NCBI GenBank assembly: GCA_019321725.1
Contig: CM033123.1
Location: 2,736,960-2,800,959, forward strand
Direction: 5' to 3'
DNA from: Paulownia fortunei
Lineage: Eukaryota > Streptophyta > Magnoliopsida > Lamiales > Paulowniaceae
Length of the DNA stretch: 64,000 nucleotides
The translations under genes and the position numbers were made by a program. Below are positions 54,150-64,000 of the stretch, one piece after another (position 1 is the first letter of the stretch; the number at the start of each line of letters is the position of its first letter). Below the pieces are notes generated by a model. The model had not been told where the DNA came from. It ran no database searches and saw nothing but the letters and a program-made list of their open reading frames with translations.

Positions 54150-57100
54150 TACTATAAGTTTATGCATTTAATTTATATATCTAATAAATATAACAAGAAA
54201 GTCAAACATTAATTAATCTTTTCAAATTGACAAATATTGAATTTTTTATAGATTTATTATTTAAGTAGTGGATTGCCCATTATATTTTATGCATTAAAGT
54301 CACATTAGCAGGACTTTGAACCTTATATTCGTGTATAAATTTTTTCACAAAATCACATCTTTTCAAGAATTTATAAATGGAGCAAGAAATTCATTCTCGT
54401 ATTAACTAATATTAACCTCATTCATAATTAATATCCAATTGGTGCTGTCAACAATCACATTGATTATTTTTTAGTGTAAGACTGAATAAATTAATTAATT
54501 TATTTAGAAAATATAAATGACAGTATTAGACATCATTACAAATACTATAGTTTGAAAATTTTACAATATCATAACTGAATAATTCAATAAATTAGTTAAA
54601 AGGGTAGAAAATAACTTTACAATTTTCTTTTTACTCTAATAAAATGAACCTTTAAATATGAACAAGAGAGAATTTAAAAAAAAAAATTATCCTCTTCAAC
54701 TATTAAAAGGTCCACTAATCTAATATCAATGTGAAAATATTATAGGATTGATAATATTCCATAAATATGAATTAGTTTAAGATGAGCTATGTAAAAACAT
54801 TATTTATTTTCATTGGATAGAAGAAATGATGCAGGCCAATGTGAAAATTTAATTATTAGAACTTAAATTTGAATTGCAATCAAATTGTTGCGCTAATTAA
54901 CATTACTTTAAATTTCACTAATTTTTTAACAATTTATGAACCTTGTGTTGTGGAGACCAAAAATGGATACAACTGCATAATTTGAGATTTGTGCATCATG
55001 TGAATGCCCATAAGCATTAATTGGTTGTATAGAAGTGTCTTAATGTGATAATATAGTATATATTTTTAACAATATAAATAGTGTAACGAAAATATAAGTT
55101 GTTACTATCTCAACAATACCTTAAAATTATTATTAAAAAAAATTATCCAGCAATATATATAACAGAGTTTTAAATTATGAAAAGTGATTCAAACACAATA
55201 CATGTAAAATAATCTAAAAAACAAGCTTTAGTCCAAAATACTTCATTTTAATTCATATTTTACCTGTGTTTTTGAATATTGCATATTTTTTATTTGAGTA
55301 CTTTTGTCCTAATATTTCACTATATGTTTAAATAAATTAAGTACTGAATTTCACCTATTTCGTATTTTCCTGATTATGTTGAAAAATACTTTGATAATAT
55401 ATGCTATAATTATTTATGAGCCATTGCAGCATTAGTACAAGCATACACAAATTTTAAATGGAATAGAATTCCTATATATTCATTTTATGAGTCTAATTAT
55501 TATTGTATTCCTGAATTAAGCAAAAAGATCCAAACTGGAAGAAAATAAAAATATTTAAGGACTAATGTGCTTTGGAACTTCAGGAATTAAAATAAAAATT
55601 TTAAACTTAATACCCATTTTTATGATTTACCTTTATAAATAGGCCTATAATTATCTTTGCAAGTTCCAGAAAAAAAAAAAAAAGACATTGGTCAATGAGT
55701 ATGCTACTAATGAGTTAAAACTCTAACCTCCAACATTCTCACATCTTGATCCCAATTTTTCATGTGCTCACCTAGCATAGAGTTATGTAATTTAACATTC
55801 CACCATAAATTTTTGAATAAATCAATGATCTAGGTATGGAAAGAAGGTATGTCCTTCATATACATTTATATACATTGTGTAGATTTACCATAGAAATGAA
55901 ATGAAATTATAAACTTTGTTTGGTTTGTGTATGTCATGAGGTGTCATTTAACAAAAATAAATTTTATTTTTTGTTACTGATTGAATCCCAATTTTCTCAT
56001 AAGAAGTTTCGATCCCCTTCCTATATATAGAGATATTTGAGATATTCAAAAGATAATTTTAGCTTACTAAAAATCTAAAACTTTTTAATAATTATAGTTA
56101 ACCTTCAAATACTATTGTTTTTTCTAAGTTATATCCATTCATTCTTTTAACAAGGTATATTTTGAGTAAACTATAACTTATAATATAAAATAGCGATAAC
56201 ATATAATACATGTTTAAAAATATTTATCTTTTGAGAATAGTGATGCAATATAAAAAATACTTATTAGTCACTAAAGAATATAACCAATTACATAAGATTT
56301 GTTATAACGTTGTTACTGAAAAAAATAAAAATCTTATTTGCCTACTTTGTTTTTAATTAACTTTCAATAATTATTTTTACAAAAGACTTATATCTATTTA
56401 CTTTTTTGAATAAGGTATATTTTGAATTATAATCACTTATAAAAGAATAATATTGAGATAGTTCGTATCGCTTGAAAATATAATATCTTTTAAAAATAAT
56501 ATTGCAAATAGAAAAACAACCATTTGTCATTAGGGGATGTAATCAGTCCCATGAGTTTTGCTATACAATGATCTCAAATGGATATATCTAGTAAGGTTTC
56601 AAATTGATTTTATTATATTAAGAGAGATAAAGCAAAACAAAAGTGCTGCTATGTGATATTATTTTAGTATTTATTTTTGGTAGATATATATATATATATA
56701 TATATATATTGAGATAAAGCAATTAAATATTAAATTTCCATGTAATCAATTTTTGAGTTTTTTGCTCCTTTGGTGGATTTTTTAGTTTTCAGTTTTCAGG
56801 AAAACAAATAAAAAGTGTATCATGTTATTATGTGTAAGTAGTAATAAATAAAACCACCATGATTTTTTTTTCAAAGCACATTATTCATTTATGAATCAAG
56901 TTTGCATTTGTTATATTATATCATTTCACATCTTTATCCACATTCAAAATAAACCAAGAAGAAATAAACTAGGGTTACCAAGTTATTTTGGATGCCTTGA
57001 TACAACAACAATAATTTCAACAATGATAGATCAATTGTCTAAATGGGGAAGGAAATTTGTCACATAAATAAATTATCATACATTGGATTGATTTAGTATA

Positions 57101-57428
57101 ACAGCTAGGAAAGGTGGACTTCTAGCTATTGTTTAAAAATCTACTTTAAGAACTAATATGACCAATCTTAATCAATTGCTTATGAATTGTATGAATATAT
57201 TTATTTGTGACAAATATTTAAATTCTAAAATAATTCAAATGTAATAAGATAGATGACAAAAGCATGAAAAGATAATTCACATATTAGCCATAAAATCTCT
57301 TGGCAATGCCATTTTAAAAATAACTCAGTAAATGCTTGTTTATTATTCATAATAAAAGTATGCAAAGAGATGAAAATTATTCATAAGATACATGAAAATA
57401 AATATATATTCCAACGACTAATTTATTT

Positions 57429-57851
57429 TCAAAAGCTTTTTGGTGCATGAGTATGATGGTGGTAGTGAGGAGGAGGAGCATGGCCATGATTGTGTCCATC
57501 ATGACTTGGAGGATGAGCATGGTGGCCGTAAGAAGGGGAGCATGATGATCATAGCGGCTGTGAGGGGATGAGCATGATGGTGGGCATGAGGAGGGGGAGC
57601 ATGATGGTGGTGGCCATGATGAGGGGGGAGCCTGATGGTGGTGGTTGCGGCGGTGGCCGTGACGAGAGGGAGCATGACTGTTGTTGTGCTTGTGCTTGGA
57701 TGAATCAACATTGAATATTTCATCTTTTTCTGAAATTCGTTCATTTTCACTTTATGAAATCCAACAATGTGAATTCATCTTCTAAATCTTGAACGAGAGG
57801 TGGAGTTATGGTAAGAATCAAAAAGTCAAAAAGAAACAAAAGAGAACACAT
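57429..57851 (-). pseudogene. Histidine-rich secreted protein, array copy 3 (frameshifted, TATA lost)
   Basis: The start ATG (57851) and signal peptide region (MCSLLFLFDFLILTITPPLV) remain, though an Asp interrupts the hydrophobic core. An extra A after the codons for Asp-Phe-Ile gives a TGA at 57747-57749, after about 34 residues. The acidic and MFNVDSSKH-like segments follow in another frame, and at least one more shift occurs in the His-rich part. The ancestral end (HAPKSF, stop 57429) is present. Upstream, the stretch that holds the TATA box in copies 1, 2 and 5 is missing about a dozen bases (AGGTCTAGTGGAACAAATTT), while the W-box/CCAAT motif at 57935-57944 is kept. Confidence 0.8.
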
Positions 57852-59850
57852 ATGAGACTTTTTTATTTTCTTTTTAATGTGTTGATGCAGAAAAGTTGAA
57901 TAGGTCTAGTGGAACAAATTTTCCAAGTTAAATTGATTGGTCAATGCTATATGTTTATGCATTTAATCCATATATCTAATTATATAATCATGAAAGTCAA
58001 ATATGAATTGACCTTTTTAAGTCGGCAAATATTAATTTTTTTTTACAAATTTGTTATTCGAATAGTGGGTTGCCCACTATATTTTATGCAGTAAAGTCAC
58101 ATTAGTAGGACTTTAAACTTCATAATCGAATCTAAAATTTTTCACAAAATCATATTCTTTCAAGGAGTAAGAAATCCACTCTTGTATTTTTAAGTAAGAA
58201 TGAATAAATCAATTAATTTAATTAAAAAATATAAATGACAATATTAGACATCATTACAAATACTATAGTTTGAAAGTTTTATCATATCAAAACTAAATAA
58301 TATAATAAATTAGTTAAAAGAGTAGAAAGTAAACTTTATATTTTCCTTTTTACTCTAATAAAATGAATCTTTAAATATGAACCAGAGAGAATTTAAAAAA
58401 AAAAAAAAAGAATTGTCATCTTCAACCATGTAAAAGGTCCACCACACTAATATCAACGTGAAAATATTATAAGATTGAATTATAATATTCTTTAAATATG
58501 ACTTAGTTTTTATTGAGCTATATAAAAGTATTGTTTATCTTCATTGGATAGAAGAAATGACGAAGGTCAATGTGAAAATTTAATTATTATAACTCAACTT
58601 TGAATTGCAATCAAATTGTTGCGCCAATTCACGTTACTCCAAATTTCAATAAATTGTTAACAATTTATGAATCCTGTGTTGTGGAGACCAAAAATGGATA
58701 CAACTACATAATCTGTGATTTGTGCATTATGTGAATGCCTATGACCATTAACTGGTTGCATATAAGTATCTTAATGTGATAATATAATATATCTTTTTAA
58801 TAATAAAATAACTTAAAAACAAGGTGTACTTTTAGTTCAAAATACTTCATTTAAACTCATATTTTACCTGTGTTTTTGCATACTGCATATTTTCTATTTC
58901 TGTACTTTGGTCCTAATATTTCACTATCACTTTAAATAAATTAAGTATTGAAGTTTAGGTATTCCGTATTTTGTGTGTCGTCAGGTGTTATTTAACAAAA
59001 ATATATTTACTTTTTCATTATTGATTGAATTCTAATTTTCTTATGAGAAGTTTCGAACACCTTTCTATGTGTAGAGTTATTTGAGATATTCAAAAAATAA
59101 TTTTAACCTACTAAAATATAAATTTTATTTTTAAATTGTAATTAACCTTCAAATACTATTGTTTTTTTTTTAAAGTTACATCCATGCATTCTTTTAATAA
59201 GGTATAATTTGAGTAAGTTATAATTTGTAATATAAAATTGTAATAACATATAATACATGTTAAAAATATTTATCTTTTTAGAATAACGATGCAACATCAA
59301 TAAATACTTATTAGTCACTAACTAATATAATAAATCACATAAGATTTGTTATAATGTCATTACAAGAAAAATATAAACCTTATTCGCCCTACTTTGTTTT
59401 CAATTAACTTTTAATAATTTTTTTTCAAAAGACTTATATCCATTTACTTTTATGAATAAAGTATATTTTGAAGTATATTCTGAATCATACTCATTTATAA
59501 AAGAATAATACTAATTAAAAATATAGTATCTTTTGAAAATAATATTGCAAATAGAAAAGCAATCATTAGTCATTTGAGGATGTAATCAATCCCATGAGAT
59601 TTGCTATAAAATGATGTTAAAAGGATATATCTAGCAAGGTTTAAAATTGATTTTATTATATTAAGGAGATAAAGCAAAATAAAATTGCTGCTATGTGATA
59701 ATATTTTATTATTTATTTTGGTAGATATATTTTAAGTTTTTAGAGATAAAGCAACTTAATATCAATTTTTCATGTAATCAATTTTTTAGTTTTTTGCTCC
59801 TTTGGTGGATTTTTTAGTTTCAAATTTTCACGAAAAATGTAATAAGTGTA

Positions 59851-60382
59851 TCATGTTATTATGTATAAGTAGTAATAAATAAGACCACCATGAAAATTTG
59901 ATGCATGAGCGTGATGTTGGTGGTGAGGAGGAGTATGGCGATGTGGGCCATAGTAGTGGCCGTCATGATTCGGAGGATAAGTGTGGTGGCCAAGAAGAGG
60001 GGGAGCATGATGGTCATGGTGGCCGTGAGGAGCAAGAGCACGATGGTGGTGGCCGTGAGGAGGGAGCTTGATGGTGGTGGTGGCCGTGAGGAGGAGGAGC
60101 CTGCTGGTGGTGGTGGTTGTGAGGAGAAGGAGCATTATGGTGGTGATGACTAAGAGGATGAGGAGCATTATGGTAGTGGTGGCCATGAGGAGGGGGAGCA
60201 TGATGGTGGTAGCCGTTTGGATGAATCAACATTGAACATCTCCTCTTCTTTTATGATTTTTTTATTTTTACTTGTGGAATTCAATATTGTTGATTCATCT
60301 TCTAAACCTTGAATGAGATGTGGAGTTACGATAAGAACAAAAAAAACATAAAGAATAACAAAAGAGAGTACAAACGAGACAT
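59851..60382 (-). pseudogene. Histidine-rich secreted protein, array copy 4 (both ends truncated, frameshifted)
   Basis: The ancestral ATG (60382, MSRLYSLLLFFMFFLFLS) leads into a TAA at 60326-60328 because a T-run shift changed the frame. The following LEDES and EEEMFNVDSSK segments are in a second frame, the first His blocks (60232-60014) in a third, and the later ones (GHHDHHAPPLLGHHTYPPNH) differ again. Upstream, about 280 bases of promoter present in copies 1, 2 and 5 are gone: the sequence passes from the start codon straight to CACATTAATAGGACTTTGAA. Downstream, a deletion of roughly 600 bases joins the last His codons to distant array sequence near 59893, removing the normal stop and 3' UTR. 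This copy is dead. Confidence 0.82.
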
Positions 60383-63247
60383 TTTTTTTAGTGTGAAATT
60401 CACATTAATAGGACTTTGAACTCTATGTTTGTGTCTAAATATTTCCACAAAATCATATCCCTTTAAGAATTCATAAATGGAGTAAGAAATTCACTCTCGT
60501 ATTAACTAATACTAATTTATTCATAGTAATGTCCAATTGGTGCTGCTAACAATCAAATTGATTATTTTTTTAATGTAAGACTGAGAAATTTAGTTAATTC
60601 ATTTAAAAAAATATATTACTAACTATATTAGACAACATTACGACTACTATGATCATAAAGCTTTACAACCAAAACTGAATAATGTAATAATTAAAAGACT
60701 AGAAAATATAACCCTTATATTTTTCTTTTTATTCTAACAAACTGAATCCCTTCAAATATGAATGAGAGAGAATTTTGAAATAAAATAAACTTATCAACTT
60801 CAACAAGAAAAAAGGGTCAAATACACTAATATTAATGTGAAATATTATATAATTGAGTTATAATATTCCTTAAACATGAATTAGTTTTTGATGAGCTATA
60901 TAAAATCATTATTTATTTTTATTGGATTGAAGAAATGATGCATATCAATGTGAAAACTTAATTGTTAGAACTTAATTTTGAATTTGCAATCAAATTTGTT
61001 GCGCCAAGTAGATACTACTCCTTCAAATTTCACTAAATTGTTGACAATTTATGAATCTTGTGTAGTGCGGACTAGAAATGGATAATATTGTATAATTAAT
61101 ATGTCTGCATCATTTGAATGCGCATAAGCATAAGTTGGGTGCATATGAGTATCTTAATGTGATAATACAATATATCTTTTTAACAATACAAATAGTATTA
61201 ATAAAAATTTAAGTTGTTATCAATAATTATCTTAAACAATACCTTATAATTGTTAAAAAAAAATAAAAATCCAGTAATATATAAAGGAGTTTTAAATAAT
61301 GAAAAGTGATAAAAACACAATAATATAAAATAACTTTAAAACAAGCCGTAACTTTAGTCCAAAATACTTTATTTAAATTCACATTTTATCCATATTTTTG
61401 CATACTGCATATTTACTATTTATGTACTTTTGTCCCAATATTTCACTATACCTTTAATTAAATTAAGTACTAAAATTTGCCTATTTCGTGTTTTCTTTAA
61501 TATGGTTGAAAAAGACTTTGGAAATATATGCTACCATTATTTTTATGGTGCCATCAGAGCACTAGCACAAGCATTCAAAATTCTAAATGAAACAGAATTC
61601 ATATATCTATATGTTAGTGCAGGAAAAAAAAAGTCCATAAGTAGATTAGTCTAATCATTATTGAATTCCTGAAATTAACAAAAAGATCAAAAGTGTAACA
61701 AATTTAAAATATTTAAGGCCTAATGTGTTTTGGAACTTCAAGAATTAAAAAAAAAAAACTTTTAAACTTAATCCCTATTTTGTATGATTTAACTTTATAA
61801 ATGGAAGTACAATTATTTCTACAAGTTTTAAAAATAAGGAAATAAAAAGAATAGAATAAGACATTCATCAATTAGTATGCTGCTAATTGGTCAAATCTCA
61901 ACCCTCCAACATTCTCACATCTTTTCTTCTTCATCCCAACTTTTCTTGTGCTCACCTGCTTAAATATGTGATTTCACATTCCACCACAAAACTTTGAAAA
62001 AACCAATGGTTTTGTAGGAAAAGATTACATAGAAATGAAATAAAGCAATGAGCTCTTTGTTTGATTTGTCAATCATGTAAACAAATTTTCATATTTATTA
62101 CCGACTGAATCTCAATTTTCTATACTATGTTATTTGAGATACTCAAAAGATAATTTTAGCTTCCTAAACATATAAATTTTATCATATATTTGTATAATCT
62201 TCAAATACTTTTTTAACGTTATATCCATGTGTTCTTTTAATAAGGTAAATTTTGAGTAAGTTATAGCTTATAATATAAAATAACGATAACATATAATACA
62301 AATTAATTAAAAATATATATCTATTGAGAATAGCAATGCCGCATAAAAAAAAAATACTCATTAGCCACTAAAAGAATATACATAAGATTTGTTATATTGT
62401 CGTTAAATGGATACCTCATAAGGTGTTAATTGATTTTATTATAATAAAATAAATTAAAGCAAAGCAAATTTGCTACTATGTGATACTAATTTAGCTTTTT
62501 TTTAAGACAAATTCATTTAATTTTACTTTTTCACATAATCTAATTTTTAACCTTTTTCTCCATTGGGTAATTTTTTTTTCTTTCTAAATTTTATGAAAAA
62601 ATAGAAATGCTTTATGTGTTATTATTTGCAAATACGTGGTAATAAACAAGACCACCATGAAATATTTTTCTAAACACACACATTATTTATATACTAATCA
62701 AGTTTGCATTTGCTACATAATCTCATTTGACATTTTTGTGCACGTTCAAAACAAACCAAGAAAGAAATAAACAAGAATTACAAAATTAATTTGTATTTTT
62801 TTGTATAATAATAATAATTTCAGCATATAATAGAAGAACAGTCTAAATTAGACAATGTATTTGTCGCTTGAATAAATTTCTATAAATCATACTAATTTAA
62901 CATGACAATTGGGAAAGGTGGACTCCTGGCTATTGATGAAAAATCTCTACTATACGCAATAGTGTGACCATTAATTTCATAATTGATCGCTTATAAATCA
63001 AATGAGAAGTATTCTAAATTATAACCAACAAAAATATTTAAATTCTGAAATAATTGATATGGTAATTAAATAGTACAATAAGATAATTTACGAGGTTAGA
63101 ATTTTTTTTTTATCAGTTATGCTACTTCAACAATTATTGATTATTAAACGCTTGCATTTATTTTTATAAGAAATATGCTCATCCATGAAAATCAATCATA
63201 AAACATTCATACACGAATAATCTTTTATTCTAATATCTAATCTATTT

Positions 63248-63565
63248 TCAAAAGCCTTTTGGTGCATAAGTGTGATGGTGCTGATGAGGAGGATGAGCAT
63301 GGCGGTGTCGGTGGTGCCCATGATGATGCGGAGGATGAGCATGGTGGTTATGAGGAGTAGGAGCATGATGGTGGTGGTGGTGGTGGTGATGATGATTAGA
63401 TGAATAAATATTGAACATTTCCTCTTTTTCTTTTGCAGTTTGGTCATTTTCATTTGGTGTGAAGTCTAAAAATGTTAAATCATCTTCTAAACTTTGAATA
63501 AAATGTGGAGTTATGGTAAGAACTAAAAATCCAAAGAGCACTAAAAAAGAGCATAAACGAGACAT
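63248..63565 (-). CDS. Histidine-rich secreted protein, array copy 5 (intact, short)
   Basis: A single exon of 105 residues: signal peptide (MSRLCSFLVLFGFLVLTITP), then HFIQSLEDDLTFLDFTPNEN and an acidic/Lys segment ending EEMFNIYSSN. A run of ten histidines follows, then APTPH, AHPPHHH and HAHPPH blocks, closing with HTYAPKGF. Of the last 48 residues 26 are His. It is shorter than copy 1 through fewer APPPH repeats, but keeps the same start context, acidic segment and C-terminus. The conserved ends around a variable middle suggest that the ends matter or that the middle expands and contracts freely. The TATA box is kept; the W-box core is lost (TGGCCAATC). Confidence 0.83.
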   Translation of the reverse strand: MSRLCSFLVLFGFLVLTITPHFIQSLEDDLTFLDFTPNENDQTAKEKEEMFNIYSSNHHHHHHHHHHAPTPHNHHAHPPHHHGHHRHRHAHPPHQHHHTYAPKGF

Positions 63566-63610
63566 TTTTCTTGAATTTGATGGTACAAAAATGACGAAGT
63601 GTCCTATGTC

Positions 63611-63650
63611 TTTTTATAGTGGATATAATTTTCAAAACTAATTTGATTGG
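63611..63650 (-). promoter_or_regulatory. Copy 5 core promoter: TATA and CCAAT
   Basis: ACTATAAAAA (63620-63611) lies about 45 bases before the ATG. CCAAT (63650-63646) is just upstream. Confidence 0.5.
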
Positions 63651-64000
63651 CCATATTGCATTTAATCCCATATCTAATTTATATAATATGGTAAAATCAA
63701 ACATTAGTTATTTTTTTAAATTGACAAACATTGGAGATTTTTTGTTGAATTAGTGAATTGCCTACTATGGTTTATGCATTTAACTTCAAAATCCATAATG
63801 GTCGGATTTTGAATCCTAGTCTGCGCCAACAAAATTTCATAATGTCATATCCTTTCAAGAATTCGCAAAATCAAGTAAGAAATTCACTATCGTATTGACT
63901 AATGTTATTCATTAACAATTTCATATTTAGTAGGTATTGTTGATTAGTATTGACTATATTTTTAGTACAATATTGAACATCTTATAAGTTTTTGTTAAAA

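Larger units (their letters stand above)
47740..64000. repeat. Tandem array of five units, each carrying a histidine-rich protein gene
   Basis: The same order of anchor phrases recurs. The phrase around AAGATAGTACATATCGCTTA is at 47885, and its variants are at 52595 and 56455. AAAGCAAAACAAAATTGCTG is at about 48019, with variants near 52756, 56630, 59675 and 62456. Then come the gene, TAATGTAAGACTGAATAAATT-like words (49602, 54473, 60575), GGACTAATGTGCTTTGGAAC-like words (50604, 55559, 61720) and CATTCTCACATC-like words. Approximate units: 47740-51345, 51346-56310 (enlarged by a transposon), 56311-59360, 59361-62400, 62400 to beyond the window. Deletions shortened units 3, 4 and 5; one joins CGTATTTT directly to GTGTGTCGTCAGGTG near 58970. 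Spacers of 2-4 kb between genes hold only this array sequence and AT tracts, e.g. (TA)n at 48070-48094 and 56683-56708. Confidence 0.9.

Noticed and set aside
48806..63565. Array as a CRISPR or simple satellite
   Set aside because: The short repeats are coding triplet blocks and the large units of 3-4 kb hold promoters and genes. There is no regular repeat-spacer pattern, and the organism is a plant.

Overview
The window is nuclear DNA of a flowering plant, most likely a eudicot. The evidence is intron-rich genes with GT..AG junctions, AT-rich spacers, proteins with chloroplast and thylakoid targeting (LPA19/Psb27-H2, SecE1), and plant-specific families (XS domain, OVATE, SMP-type LEA). The species cannot be named from sequence alone.

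Layout. At 0.8-3.0 kb (-) lies the Psb27-H2/LPA19 gene. It is divergent from the 40S ribosomal protein S18 gene at 4.3-6.1 kb (+), with two Stowaway-like MITEs between them. The tRNA adenosine deaminase subunit TAD3 (7.3-12.0 kb, -, nine exons) is convergent with RPS18 and divergent from a zf-XS/XS-domain RNA-binding protein gene (13.6-21.7 kb, +, introns of 4.0 and 2.5 kb). Next come an O-acetylserine(thiol)lyase gene with a one-base frameshift (24.6-28.3 kb, +), a wrecked prefoldin subunit 2 gene carrying a SINE-like insertion (30.4-30.9 kb), plastid SecE1 (31.9-32.4 kb, -), an OVATE family protein (37.0-37.7 kb, -), an SMP-domain LEA protein (42.8-43.8 kb, -) and a glyoxalase-I-like protein (45.1-47.1 kb, -). 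The order XS - OAS-TL - PFD2 - SecE1 - OFP - SMP matches, from memory, two Arabidopsis blocks (around At3g22430-At3g22500 and At4g14860-At4g14880), so this part is an old conserved block.

The last 16 kb (about 47.7-64.0 kb) is different. It is a degenerate tandem array of five units, each originally about 3.6-3.9 kb. Each unit carries on the minus strand one small gene for a secreted protein: signal peptide, short acidic segment, then a domain that is up to about half histidine with Ala-Pro-Pro-Pro-His motifs, and in most copies a C-terminal Ala-Pro-Lys-x-Phe. Copies 1 and 5 are intact and keep a TATA box. Copies 2, 3 and 4 are frameshifted. Copy 3 has lost the TATA box, and copy 4 has lost both its promoter and its 3' end. 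A 1,089-bp Mutator-type non-autonomous element with a perfect 9-bp target duplication sits in unit 2, and sister units show the empty site. I do not recognise this gene family; a metal-binding or antimicrobial apoplastic role is only a guess. It is the best candidate for something undescribed here.

The housekeeping genes have no shared operon-like logic. All coordinates of multi-exon genes are hand-derived splice models that keep a continuous reading frame.
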